From: an uncultured Muribaculaceae bacterium
GTDB lineage: Bacteria; Bacteroidota; Bacteroidia; Bacteroidales; Muribaculaceae
Reading direction: 5' to 3'
Assembly (NCBI GenBank): GCA_934675575.1
Contig: CAKUQQ010000005.1
Coordinates: 62,001-126,000 of the forward strand
DNA: 64,000 bases
Shown: positions 47,032 through 56,272 of the stretch, piece by piece
Numbering within the stretch: the stretch's first letter is position 1
How the letters are laid out: each line of letters opens with the position of its first letter
The notes under the pieces: model-generated
The model's database searches: none
What the model was told of the DNA's origin: nothing
Seen by the model: the letters and a program-made list of their open reading frames with translations, nothing else
Translations under genes and position numbers: made by a program

Positions 47032-48390
47032 ATGAAGTTTAAAATCAAGCATATACTTTTTGGCCTTGCAGTCAGTGTGTTGGCTGCAAGCAGTATAGCT
47101 CAAAACAACATTATTGACGAGGTGGCTTGGGTTGTGGGTGACCAACCCATTTTCAAGTCGGACATTGAAGACATGTACCTCGATTCCAAATTGAACAAGC
47201 AAGACATTAAAGGCAACCCATATTGCGTGCTTCCAGAGCAGCTTGCAATACAAAAGCTTTATCTCAACCAAGCAAAAATTGACACGATTGAAGTGCAATC
47301 GTCAATGATTGTGCAACGTGTGGATTATATGCTCAATTCCTACATTGAGCAAATCGGCTCAAAGGAGCAATTGGAGAATTACTTGCACACCACAATCCCA
47401 GAGTATCGCTCAAAGATGATTGAGGCCGCTACTGACCAATCTAAAATTGAGCAAGTGCAACGAAACCTCACTAAAAATGTCAAGGCCACGCCAGCCGATG
47501 TGAGAAGATATTTCGACTCACTGCCAGCCGACTCAGTGCCTTTTATTCCTAAGCAAGTGGAAGTGCAAATCATCACGATAAATCCTGTGATTCCGCAACA
47601 AGAGATTGACGAGGTGAAAGCTCGCTTGCGTGAATATGCACGTCAAGTGACAAGCGGCGAGATGGAATTTTCCACATTGGCAATTCTTTATTCAGAAGAC
47701 CCAGGTTCTTCAGTCAATGGCGGTGTGGTAGGTTTCAGAAGCAGGGCAGAACTACTGCCAGAATATGCCAATGCCGCATTTAACTTAAAAGACACAAAGA
47801 AGGTGTCAAACATAGTGGAAACCGAAGATGGTTATCACATAATTCAGCTCATTGAGAAACGTGGAGAGCGTATCAACACTCGTCACATATTGCTGCGTCC
47901 AAAAGTGGCCGATAAGGACTTGACCGACGCTATAAACCACTTGGACACACTGCGAAACGACTTGCTTAAAAACAAGTTCACTTTCGACTATGCAGCTCAA
48001 CAAATCTCACAAGACAAAGACTCTCGCAACAACAACGGCTTTATGCTGAACGAGCGCAACAACACAAACCGTTTTGAAATGTCGCAACTGCCTGCAGAAG
48101 TGGCCAAGGTGGTTGACAAATTGAAAGTGGGGGAGATGTCGGAGCCTTTTGTGCTGATAAATCAAAAGACCAACAGGGAGCAAGTGGCTATAGTGAAACT
48201 CAGCAAGCGTATTGAAGGCCATAAGGCCGACCTTGCCGAAGACTATGCAACAATAAAATCAATGTGCGAGAACGCTAAGAAAGAGAAGATACTTGAAGAT
48301 TGGATTCTCGAACAGCAGCAAAAGACCTACGTCTTTATCGAAGATGGCTGGAGAAACTGTGAATTTAAGTATAATTGGTTAAAGAAATAA
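47032..48390 (+). CDS. SurA-like periplasmic peptidylprolyl isomerase (452 aa)
   Basis: The ATG at 47032 is used; a TTG lies immediately before it in frame. A signal peptide (MKFKIKHILFGLAVSVLAAS) is followed by the SurA-like N-terminal segment IIDEVAWVVGDQPIFKSDIE, which matches the chaperone core. Two parvulin domains come next: residues about 175-275 with FSTLAILYSEDPGSSVNGG, and about 280-385 with FDYAAQQISQDKDSRNNNG. SurA proteins escort outer-membrane proteins through the periplasm. The next gene, for an LptA/OstA-like protein, overlaps its 3' end, so the two are likely translated together. The combination fits an envelope-assembly block. Confidence 0.92.
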   Translation: MKFKIKHILFGLAVSVLAASSIAQNNIIDEVAWVVGDQPIFKSDIEDMYLDSKLNKQDIKGNPYCVLPEQLAIQKLYLNQAKIDTIEVQSSMIVQRVDYMLNSYIEQIGSKEQLENYLHTTIPEYRSKMIEAATDQSKIEQVQRNLTKNVKATPADVRRYFDSLPADSVPFIPKQVEVQIITINPVIPQQEIDEVKARLREYARQVTSGEMEFSTLAILYSEDPGSSVNGGVVGFRSRAELLPEYANAAFNLKDTKKVSNIVETEDGYHIIQLIEKRGERINTRHILLRPKVADKDLTDAINHLDTLRNDLLKNKFTFDYAAQQISQDKDSRNNNGFMLNERNNTNRFEMSQLPAEVAKVVDKLKVGEMSEPFVLINQKTNREQVAIVKLSKRIEGHKADLAEDYATIKSMCENAKKEKILEDWILEQQQKTYVFIEDGWRNCEFKYNWLKK

Positions 48391-50132
48391 ATGACTTGAT
48401 TACCAAGATTTATTCTAAACATCTTTATATTAGGCATAAAGCTTTTTGGTTGGCTTTATGCCTTTTGACCTTTTTTTCATTGTCGGTTTTTCAGCCGGTG
48501 GCGTGGTCACAAACAGCTCACAAAATTAGCCGTCGTCAACCGGTGAAAGCTGCAAAAGCTGGTGCCCATGCCAAGAGGGTGAACCGCATCACTCCCCAAA
48601 TTCCAAAAGCAAACCGTTATCAAAAAAACAAAGTGTTTTTGGAAAATGCCGACACCCTAAAGGCAGACGCAGCCATAAGTGAAGATTACCAAATATTGAA
48701 AGGCAACGTGAAATTCAGGCGTGGAGACATGTTTATGTATTGCGACAGTGCATATTTCTACGACAAGACTGGCTCTCTCGATGCGTTTGGGCACGTTAAG
48801 ATGACGCAAGGCGATACGCTCTTCGTCTATGCCGATGTGCTTCATTACTTTGCAGAGGACGAGGTGGCTCAACTGCGCAACCATGTGCGTCTTGAAAATC
48901 GAAACATGACCTTAATCACCGACAGTCTTGACTATGAGGTGCGCTCAAATGTTGGTTATTATTTCAATCACGGAACCATTGTTGACTCAAAAAACAATGA
49001 GTTGTCATCGGAATTTGGCAGATATGAGCTTGACACTAAAAATGCAGAATTCTCGACTAATGTAAAGCTGGTTAATGACAAATATGAAATGGAAACCAAC
49101 TTGCTGCACTACAACACGGCAACTCATGTGGCAAACATTGTAGATGAAACAGTGATTGTTTCCGACAGCAACACCATTCACACGAGCAAAGGCTGGTATG
49201 ACACGTCGAAAGACGATGCCACGCTTTACGACCGCTCCACAATAGTTACCAAAGATGGTTCAACTCTGGTGGGTGACACTGTGTTTTATGACCGCAAGGC
49301 TGGATATGGCGAGGCTAAAGGTAATATAGTTTTGACCGACACTGCCAATTCTGTGATTCTTGACGGTAATTATGGCTATCATAACGAAAACACGAAGCTC
49401 TCGTTTGCCACCAATCATGCCAGAGCGCGTGAGTTTTCGCAAAAAGACACACTGTATCTGCATGCCGACACACTCAAAACTTTGCTTGACAGCGACTCTG
49501 TGCGCTTGCTCATAGCCAACAAGCGAGTTAAGTTTTTCCGCGTTGATTTGCAGGGTCTGTGCGACTCAATGGCTGTTTCACAAAGAGATTCGGTGCTTCA
49601 CATGTATCGTCACAGCATTGTTTGGAACGAAAATCGCCAAATTAGCGGTGATGTGATAAATGTTCACTACAAAGACAGCACCGTGGATTGGGCCACACTG
49701 CCGAACTATGGCTTTATGGTGGAGCAGCTTGGCGACATATATTTCAATCAGCTTAAAGGAAAAGAGATGAAAGCTACTTTTGTGGCTAAGGAATTGCGCA
49801 ACCTCAACGTTAAAGGCAATGTGCAAACCCTGTTTTTCCCACAAGAGAACGATTCCACATATAACAAGTTTGTTCGAGCAGAAAGCAGTTTTTTGAACAT
49901 TGACCTAAAGCCAAAGCAAGAAATTGAGCGAATTGCCATGTGGCCCGAAGTCACAGGTAGCGTAATTCCTCTCTACATAGCCAAAAAGAGTCAAATGTAT
50001 TTAGATGGCTTTGTTTGGTACGACAAATTCCGTCCGCACACACCCGATGATATTTTCGACGTTGACGGCTTATCGCAACTTTTTGAAACGCCAAACCCGT
50101 CGGCGCGACATGTCGTCAACACACAAAATTAA
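48375..50132 (+). CDS. OstA/LptA-like protein with a non-ATG start
   Basis: No in-frame ATG precedes the mature part, so the start is taken as a TTG at 48375, overlapping the SurA-like gene by 16 nt; other TTG codons (48396, 48450) are possible. A signal-anchor-like segment (FWLALCLLTFFSLSVFQPVA) precedes the mature protein. From about residue 85 the chain has repeated beta strands of the OstA/LptA jelly-roll type (ILKGNVKFRRGDMFMYCDSA, FGHVKMTQGDTLFVYADVL). OstA-like proteins carry lipopolysaccharide across the periplasm or resemble LptD N-terminal domains. The C-terminus lacks a beta-barrel, so it is not a full LptD. Confidence 0.82.
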   Translation: MVKEINDLITKIYSKHLYIRHKAFWLALCLLTFFSLSVFQPVAWSQTAHKISRRQPVKAAKAGAHAKRVNRITPQIPKANRYQKNKVFLENADTLKADAAISEDYQILKGNVKFRRGDMFMYCDSAYFYDKTGSLDAFGHVKMTQGDTLFVYADVLHYFAEDEVAQLRNHVRLENRNMTLITDSLDYEVRSNVGYYFNHGTIVDSKNNELSSEFGRYELDTKNAEFSTNVKLVNDKYEMETNLLHYNTATHVANIVDETVIVSDSNTIHTSKGWYDTSKDDATLYDRSTIVTKDGSTLVGDTVFYDRKAGYGEAKGNIVLTDTANSVILDGNYGYHNENTKLSFATNHARAREFSQKDTLYLHADTLKTLLDSDSVRLLIANKRVKFFRVDLQGLCDSMAVSQRDSVLHMYRHSIVWNENRQISGDVINVHYKDSTVDWATLPNYGFMVEQLGDIYFNQLKGKEMKATFVAKELRNLNVKGNVQTLFFPQENDSTYNKFVRAESSFLNIDLKPKQEIERIAMWPEVTGSVIPLYIAKKSQMYLDGFVWYDKFRPHTPDDIFDVDGLSQLFETPNPSARHVVNTQN

Positions 50133-50141
50133 GCATTCACA

Positions 50142-52007
50142 ATGAGCGACATAATAAAATTATTGCCAGATTCTGTAGCCAACCAGATTGCTGCCGGTGA
50201 AGTCATTCAGCGGCCGGCTTCTGTCGTCAAAGAACTTGTGGAAAATGCCATTGATGCCGGAGCTACATCGGTGCAAATTGTGCTGAAAGATGCCGGGCGA
50301 ACACTTATTCAAGTTGTTGACAACGGCATCGGCATGAGCGAAACAGATGCCCGATTGGCATTTGAGCGGCATAGCACATCAAAAATCAGAAAAGCTGACG
50401 ACTTGTTCTCCCTGCACACAATGGGATTTAGAGGAGAGGCATTGGCGTCAATAGCTGCAATATCACAGTTGGAGCTGCGCACACGACTTAAAGGCGAACA
50501 GCTTGGCACGAAGATTGAGATAAGCGCGTCGCATTGCGACTCACAAACGCCCGATATGTGTCCACAGGGGTCTAACTTCATGGTGAAGAACATCTTTTTC
50601 AATGTGCCAGCCAGAAGAAAATTCTTGAAAAGCAATCAGGTGGAACTTAGTAATATTGTTAAAGAGTTTGAGAAACTGGCGTTGGTTAACTACATGGTGG
50701 AATTTTCGCTCTCGCACAACGACAAAATAATGTATAAATTGATGCCTGGCACATTCAAGCAGCGCATATCTGCTGTGTTTGGGCACAACATAGATGCGCA
50801 GCTATTTCCACTGAACATCGACACCACGCTGGTCAACATCACTGGATTTGTCTCAAAACCAGAAAATGCACGCAAACGCAATGCCCTGCAATACATGTTT
50901 GTGAACGGCCGATATATGCGTCACCCTTATTTCCACAAAGCAGTTCTGTCAAGCTACGGCGAACTGATTCCTGATGACGAGCAGCCAAACTATTTCTTGA
51001 ATTTCACCGTTGACCCAGAAACGATTGACGTTAACATTCACCCAACCAAAACAGAAATCAAGTTTGAAAATGAGATGCCAATTTGGCAAATTCTGTCGGC
51101 TGCGGTCAAAGAGTCGTTAGGTAGATTCAGTGCAGTTCCAACCATTGACTTTGACACAGAAGATGCGCCTAAAATTCCTGTTTTTGACAAAAACAACATT
51201 CCACGCGAACCGGAGATTGAAATAGACCCTACATATAACCCATTCTCTAAAAACAACAAATCAGCCAGTTCTAATGCAGGGGCTTCCTATTCCAAACCGC
51301 AAGCAACCACAAATTGGGAACAGCTATATCAGGATTTCATCGACAAGAAAAGTGGGTTGGACTACAACCAGGACTTTGGTACAGGAGCAGAAACAGATGC
51401 ACCTGACAGTATCACAGACGAAGGAACGTTGCTGCAACAAGAGTCTTTTTTGAACTGTTTGCAAATTGATGGCCGGTATATTTTGGCTCCGGCTAAATCT
51501 GGCTATTGGACCATAGACCAACACAGAGCCCACACTCTGGTTCTCTATAACAAATACATGAGTCAGGTGGAGGGCCAGTTTGTCACGGCGCAAAGCATGC
51601 TGTTTCCGGTGGTCATTCACTTGTCGTCGGCTCAAAGCGTGATTTTACAAGAGCTCGTCTCCGAATTAGAGAAAATAGGATTTAACTTGTCGAAACTTAG
51701 TGGCAACGACTGGTCAGTCAACGCCATACCGGCAGGAGTTGATAATATTGACATCAATGACGCCATATTGCAACTAATAGAGTCATTCTCTGAAGGTGGG
51801 GCAGACTTTAAAGACAAGATTTTTGAAAAAATAGCCTTGTCGATTGCCAAGAGTGCTGCAATTCCTTATGGACGCATTCTCAAGCCCGAGGAAATAGATG
51901 CAATGCTAAAAGAACTTTTCAAAATCAAAAGCAATCTATACACGCCAAACGGCAAAAAGGTGATGTATTTCACATCTTCTGAAAATTTAACTAAATCATT
52001 CTCTTGA
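50142..52007 (+). CDS. mutL: DNA mismatch repair protein MutL
   Basis: 621 residues. The GHKL ATPase is clear: NQIAAGEVIQRPASVVKELV with the catalytic Glu, VDNGIGMSETDA, and GFRGEALASIAAIS. The connecting linker is Ser/Asn/Lys-rich (residues about 365-440). The C-terminal dimerisation domain is present, but the endonuclease motif DQHA-x2-E-x4-E reads DQHRAHT-x4-N from residue 459, and the later CPHGRP-like motif is TPNGKK near residue 600. The protein is therefore predicted to lack intrinsic nicking activity. It follows the LptA-like gene by 9 nt. Confidence 0.96.
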   Translation: MSDIIKLLPDSVANQIAAGEVIQRPASVVKELVENAIDAGATSVQIVLKDAGRTLIQVVDNGIGMSETDARLAFERHSTSKIRKADDLFSLHTMGFRGEALASIAAISQLELRTRLKGEQLGTKIEISASHCDSQTPDMCPQGSNFMVKNIFFNVPARRKFLKSNQVELSNIVKEFEKLALVNYMVEFSLSHNDKIMYKLMPGTFKQRISAVFGHNIDAQLFPLNIDTTLVNITGFVSKPENARKRNALQYMFVNGRYMRHPYFHKAVLSSYGELIPDDEQPNYFLNFTVDPETIDVNIHPTKTEIKFENEMPIWQILSAAVKESLGRFSAVPTIDFDTEDAPKIPVFDKNNIPREPEIEIDPTYNPFSKNNKSASSNAGASYSKPQATTNWEQLYQDFIDKKSGLDYNQDFGTGAETDAPDSITDEGTLLQQESFLNCLQIDGRYILAPAKSGYWTIDQHRAHTLVLYNKYMSQVEGQFVTAQSMLFPVVIHLSSAQSVILQELVSELEKIGFNLSKLSGNDWSVNAIPAGVDNIDINDAILQLIESFSEGGADFKDKIFEKIALSIAKSAAIPYGRILKPEEIDAMLKELFKIKSNLYTPNGKKVMYFTSSENLTKSFS

Positions 52008-52026
52008 TTTTCAAACCATATTAATT

Positions 52027-53442
52027 ATGAAATCTAAAATATTGGCTTTAGCTCTTATTTTTCAAATGGGCACACTTTGGGCTGCAGATTTGAACTCAGC
52101 AAAGGAACTGTATGCCAAAAAAGATTATAGTGCAGCAATACCAGTTTTACAAGAATTGGTGGAAAAAACACCTCAAAACGTACAAGTGAATGAAATGCTG
52201 GCAGTGAGTCTATATAAGACTGGCAAGCACGAGCAGGCAAAGAAATATTTTGAGGTTGCACAAAAGAGAGGCAATGCCGAGGCAATGCTCTACTTGGCAA
52301 ACTACAAATATGACGCCTACGATTTTGATGGCTGTGAGGAGCTGATCAGTAATTACGCCACAGCCCTAAAGAAAACCAACAAGGAAATGGGCACCGAAGG
52401 CAACAGAATGGCAGCCAAGGTCAGCAGAGCCAAAGACATGATAAACCACGTGGAGAAAATTGTGGTGTTTGACAGCCTGGTTGTTGCCAAAAAAGATTTT
52501 TTCAAATCTTATAAAATATCACCCGATGTGGGCTACATAAAGGATTCTTCGGTTTTACCGTCGCAAAAAGATGCACAAAACGACCAGCCAGTGTATTGCT
52601 CAAGCGACCAGAGCCACTTGATGTGGGCTTCAAAAGACTCCGACGGCATTATGCGCCTAATGGAATGCAACAAGTTGCTTGATGGCTCTTGGGACGCTCC
52701 TGTGCAAGAAGATGATGTGCTCAATGATGATGGCGATGCCAACTATCCGTTCTTGATGCCCGACGGCCAAACTCTCTACTACGCCTCAAATGGCTCCAAT
52801 TCCATAGGTGGATACGATATTTTCGTTTCGCGTAAAGACGACGACAGCGGCAGTTTTCTTGCTCCGCAAAATGTAGGCATGCCATTTAACTCACCATACG
52901 ACGACTATCTGTTAGCAATTGACGAGCAGACCGGAATAGGCTGGTGGGCAACTGACAGAAATCAGATTGCTGATTCGCTGACCATATATATGTTTAAGCC
53001 CAACCAAGTGAGAGTTAACTATGAGCAAGATGTGCCAAACATCAAAGAACTGGCTTCACTTAGCGACATTAAACTCACATGGCCTGAAAATGCTGATTTC
53101 TCAGATTTGAAAGCCAAACTCAAGGCCATTCCAAGCGAACGTGCCACCAAAAAGCAAGATTTTGTGTTCTATGCCTCTAAGGGCGTAATCTACACGACTC
53201 TTGACGATGCCAAGACAAAAGAGGGCAGGAACTTGCTTGAACAATATTTCTCTACGATAAACATTCAAAACAGCAACAATAAGAAAATGGCGGCACTCCG
53301 TGAACAGTTCCACTCTGCCAAAAAGACTGACCGCCAGGCATTGTCATCAACCATAATCCAACTTGAGAAAAACATTCAGAAGCGTCAGGAAGAAATTGAT
53401 TATCTGTCAAACTCCATTCGCAGAGCAGAAGGATATAAATAA
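52027..53442 (+). CDS. Exported TPR and PD40-like repeat protein (471 aa)
   Basis: A signal peptide (MKSKILALALIFQMGTLWAA) precedes TPR-like helices (residues about 22-140, with YAKKDYSAAIPVLQELVEKT and ALYKTGKHEQAKKYFEV-type units). From about residue 180 there are beta-propeller-type strands with PD40/WD40-like motifs: YPFLMPDGQTLYYASNG and GGYDIFVSRKD. The C-terminal 50 residues are helical and charged. This plan recalls the front part of PorE-like T9SS accessory proteins, but the carboxypeptidase-regulatory and OmpA domains are missing. It lies 19 nt after mutL. Confidence 0.8.
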   Translation: MKSKILALALIFQMGTLWAADLNSAKELYAKKDYSAAIPVLQELVEKTPQNVQVNEMLAVSLYKTGKHEQAKKYFEVAQKRGNAEAMLYLANYKYDAYDFDGCEELISNYATALKKTNKEMGTEGNRMAAKVSRAKDMINHVEKIVVFDSLVVAKKDFFKSYKISPDVGYIKDSSVLPSQKDAQNDQPVYCSSDQSHLMWASKDSDGIMRLMECNKLLDGSWDAPVQEDDVLNDDGDANYPFLMPDGQTLYYASNGSNSIGGYDIFVSRKDDDSGSFLAPQNVGMPFNSPYDDYLLAIDEQTGIGWWATDRNQIADSLTIYMFKPNQVRVNYEQDVPNIKELASLSDIKLTWPENADFSDLKAKLKAIPSERATKKQDFVFYASKGVIYTTLDDAKTKEGRNLLEQYFSTINIQNSNNKKMAALREQFHSAKKTDRQALSSTIIQLEKNIQKRQEEIDYLSNSIRRAEGYK

Positions 53443-53482
53443 TTGTTGATGCACACATTCGTTGATAAAAAAGCTTGTTGAT

Positions 53483-54295
53483 ATGATTGATTTTAATCAA
53501 ATCAAACTGACAGACAATTATAATTTGCACACCCACACGCAGTTTTGCGACGGACATGCCCCAATGGCAGAGTTTGTTGAAAGTGCTGTGGACTTAGGCT
53601 TTGATTATCTTGGTTTCTCGCCTCATTCGCCCATAACTTTCAACACAAACTGCAATATGTCATTTGACTCGGTGGCAGACTACTTCACCGAATTTGACCG
53701 CCTGAAGTCTCTGTATGGCGACAAAATACACTTGCTGAAAGGCATGGAAGTTGACTACATTGACCAATGGGGGCCGGCTTCTGAATATTTCACTACATTG
53801 GGTCTTGACTACACGATAGGGTCTGTTCATTTTTTGCCGTCATTTGACGATGCCTCGCTCTATATAGACATTGATGGCAGCTTTGAGCGGTTTAAGGTGA
53901 AAATGCACGACTTTTTTCATGACGATATTGTGGCTGTGGTAAAATCGTTTTATGAGCAATCAGAAAAAATGATAGAAAAAGGAGGGTTTGACATTCTTGG
54001 ACACCTTGACAAAGTGGGCATGAATGCCAGCTTATATCAACCGGGAATTGACGATGAACCGTGGTATGACAAACTCGTCAAACGTTTGCTCGACGCTGTG
54101 CTCGACAAGCATCTTACCATTGAAGTCAACACCAAGGCCTGGATAAAACAGCAACGATTCTTCCCGGCATCAAAATATTTTTCATTAATAAAGAAATATA
54201 ACATTCCTTATGTGGTCAACAGCGATGCCCATTATCCGGGGTTATTAAATTCCGGAAGAATGGAAGCTATAAAATTACTTGCCACTGCCGAATGA
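53483..54295 (+). CDS. PHP-family phosphatase (histidinol-phosphatase-like)
   Basis: The ATG at 53483 (MIDFNQIKLTDNYNLHTHT) is preferred over a TTG 21 nt upstream. Metal-binding motifs of the PHP domain are present: HTHTQFCDGH near the N-terminus, GMEVDYID with the bridging Glu, SVHFLP, LGHLDKVG, and the C-terminal NSDAHYPG. The length of 270 residues fits HisJ/HisK-type histidinol-phosphate phosphatases. Other PHP phosphatases look alike, and no other histidine biosynthetic gene is nearby, so the substrate remains uncertain. Confidence 0.82.
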   Translation: MIDFNQIKLTDNYNLHTHTQFCDGHAPMAEFVESAVDLGFDYLGFSPHSPITFNTNCNMSFDSVADYFTEFDRLKSLYGDKIHLLKGMEVDYIDQWGPASEYFTTLGLDYTIGSVHFLPSFDDASLYIDIDGSFERFKVKMHDFFHDDIVAVVKSFYEQSEKMIEKGGFDILGHLDKVGMNASLYQPGIDDEPWYDKLVKRLLDAVLDKHLTIEVNTKAWIKQQRFFPASKYFSLIKKYNIPYVVNSDAHYPGLLNSGRMEAIKLLATAE

Positions 54296-54410
54296 CGCAT
54301 TGCTATTTTTCTGCGTATTTTTTTCACAGATTAAGACACTGAACCATAACGAATTTGTTGGAAAGTTGCCATTCCGAGCTTAAAGAGCGCACAAAAACTG
54401 GGAATGAGGC

Positions 54411-54441
54411 TTGGTAGTTACAAAATAAAATCGTAACTTTG
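54411..54441 (+). promoter_or_regulatory. Promoter of tRNA-Met
   Basis: TTG (54411-54413) is followed after 20 nt by TAACTTTG (54434-54441), a full match to the Bacteroidota consensus, 17 nt before the tRNA. Confidence 0.75.
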
Positions 54442-54458
54442 CAACGCAAATAAGGAAC

Positions 54459-54535
54459 GGCGGGATAGCTCAGTTGGTTAGAGCGTCGGATTCATAACCC
54501 GGAGGTCCCGAGTTCAATTCTCGGTCCCGCTACCA
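54459..54535 (+). tRNA. tRNA-Met (anticodon CAT), elongator type
   Basis: A 77-nt cloverleaf with acceptor arm GGCGGGA pairing with TCCCGCT (one G-T pair), D-arm GCTC...GAGC, anticodon loop TTCATAA, T-arm CCGAGTTCAATTCTCGG, discriminator A and an encoded CCA. The acceptor is not the C1-A72 mismatch of an initiator tRNA. A lysidine-modified tRNA-Ile2 also has CAT, but the sequence resembles elongator tRNA-Met. Confidence 0.95.
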
Positions 54536-54540
54536 GCAAT

Positions 54541-54571
54541 AAAAAAGGCTTTCAAATTGAAAGCCTTTTTT
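54541..54571. terminator. Bidirectional terminator
   Basis: AAAAAAGGCTTTCAA and its inverse TTGAAAGCCTTTTTT form a near-perfect 15-bp stem between tRNA-Met (plus) and the GH78-like gene (minus). Confidence 0.85.
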
Positions 54572-54590
54572 ATTTGTATGATAAGATTTC

Positions 54591-56240
54591 TTATTTCTGG
54601 AAAATCTCCGGATATTTCTGAATGAAATACACTGGTGTGCAGCTCCAAGCATGGCAATAGCTGTTAAGAGGCGAGAAGTTATAAGGTGACAAGAAATCAT
54701 TCTTTGGGTCGTATGCCTCCCAGAATGTGTCAGCACCTTTGTTAATCATTCCACCCCAATATTCTGTCAAGTATTCTTTTGCCATTTTGGTCAGTCCACA
54801 TTTTATCATAGCCTCTATCAAATAGTGGGTAGCATAGGGAGTGCCTGGCATAACAGTGTTGCTGCCGTTCAATGCTGTAGTGATAGCCTTTTGCCCATCT
54901 TTGCCAGTGAGGACATTTGCCTTAATCAGCCATATCTGACTTATCAGCGACACCTGCTTGTCTTTACCGCTCACAGCAACATGTGATTTCGTATCATAGA
55001 ATCGTTGTTTTGCAGCCTTAATCATGTTACGCTCAATTTTTGGCCACTCTTTCACTTCGTCGGTTTTGCCTATGAGCTTTGCAAGCTCGTATGTTTGATT
55101 AATTGCAAATATAGTTGCACAGTGCATTGCCGTGTTCACGTCAAGCCCATCTCTCCAGTCAAAAAACAACCACGACGGCTTCTTTGTGGCATCGAATATA
55201 TAATCGGTACCCACATAGCTCAAAGCGTCCTCAACCTGAATTTTTGCGAGTTTCCACAAATCATCGGCAGTGGCTTTATCTTTAGTATCCTTATAATACT
55301 CAAGTAATGTGGAGTTGAAAAGCAGACAATAGGGCAGACAATAAGAGCCATACTGAGGGTGTGGGGTAGGTTTCTCAAAACAGTTTGAAATTATCACGCC
55401 ATCGTCTTGGCATAGGCCAGCAAACAAGTAAAGGCAGCGTTTTGTGAGCTGATAGTTCTGAAAGCTATAACGGTTGGCCAAATTCTCAAGATAGAGGTCG
55501 CCCGACCACAAACGTTGGTCTCGCTTCGGGCCATCTTCATACACCGTCTGCATGCACTCACGCAGTGTCTTTATGCCCACATCGTTAATTTTCTTTATCA
55601 TGTCGGGGCAATCTGGCAGTAATTTGGCGTGATTTTGCTTAGCCGATGTCAATGCTGTGAAATACATATCGTCTATGGCAAAATCGAAGCCGGCTGACGA
55701 GCCGAGCAACTCGATTTTAACATATCTGCATGCCAAACGGCGCGACAACGTGACATACTCATCAAGCTGCGACAGATTGATAGTTTCATCTTGCATCCAG
55801 CCACGGCCAAGCGAACCTTTCCATGGGTCAAACGGAGTGTTGAGTTCGGCAGGCATTTCACCAAATGTGAACTTTAGTCTAACTGGGGCATCTAAACACC
55901 TGTTTAGCGTCTTTGTGTGAAATGTGAAATAGCCGGTGTAGTGGTCGCCAAAATCAAGAGTTATCTCTTTAACGTCCTTGAAGTTTTTTGAATACAGGTC
56001 AACTGGCTTGCCGGTGGTGTTGTATCTCCAGTTCTGAAAAGCATTTTTGTCGTTCACGGCGGTCACCACAGCCACAGGTGTAACCTTTGTTTTTTGCAAT
56101 TCCGGTTTCTCTTCTTCTGCAATTTTAAGCCATCGTTGTCGGTCATTGTTGCTAATGGCAGGTGTTGCTGCCAGCAGGTTTGCAGAAGAAACAAATGTCG
56201 CAAGCGTTATTAATGCGATTGGTAATAATTTAAATTTCAT
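54591..56240 (-). CDS. Exported alpha-L-rhamnosidase-like (GH78-type) glycosidase (549 aa)
   Basis: The start is set at 56240 (MKFKLLPIALITLATFVSS), where the signal peptide begins. An N-terminal beta-sandwich (residues about 75-215) is followed by an (alpha/alpha)6-barrel-like region. The segment YEDGPKRDQRLWSGDLYLEN corresponds in position to the catalytic-acid motif of GH78 enzymes (D-C-x-x-R-x-E...GD). Later WGGMINKGADTFWEAYDP matches the W...T-x-W-E motif, and NSYCHAWSCTPVYFIQ follows. In the first motif the usual Cys and Glu are changed, so the substrate may differ from rhamnosides. The gene lies alone after murI on the same strand. Confidence 0.8.
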   Translation of the reverse strand: MKFKLLPIALITLATFVSSANLLAATPAISNNDRQRWLKIAEEEKPELQKTKVTPVAVVTAVNDKNAFQNWRYNTTGKPVDLYSKNFKDVKEITLDFGDHYTGYFTFHTKTLNRCLDAPVRLKFTFGEMPAELNTPFDPWKGSLGRGWMQDETINLSQLDEYVTLSRRLACRYVKIELLGSSAGFDFAIDDMYFTALTSAKQNHAKLLPDCPDMIKKINDVGIKTLRECMQTVYEDGPKRDQRLWSGDLYLENLANRYSFQNYQLTKRCLYLFAGLCQDDGVIISNCFEKPTPHPQYGSYCLPYCLLFNSTLLEYYKDTKDKATADDLWKLAKIQVEDALSYVGTDYIFDATKKPSWLFFDWRDGLDVNTAMHCATIFAINQTYELAKLIGKTDEVKEWPKIERNMIKAAKQRFYDTKSHVAVSGKDKQVSLISQIWLIKANVLTGKDGQKAITTALNGSNTVMPGTPYATHYLIEAMIKCGLTKMAKEYLTEYWGGMINKGADTFWEAYDPKNDFLSPYNFSPLNSYCHAWSCTPVYFIQKYPEIFQK

Positions 56241-56272
56241 CAGCGTTTTTATTTGAGATTTTGTTAATGTTA

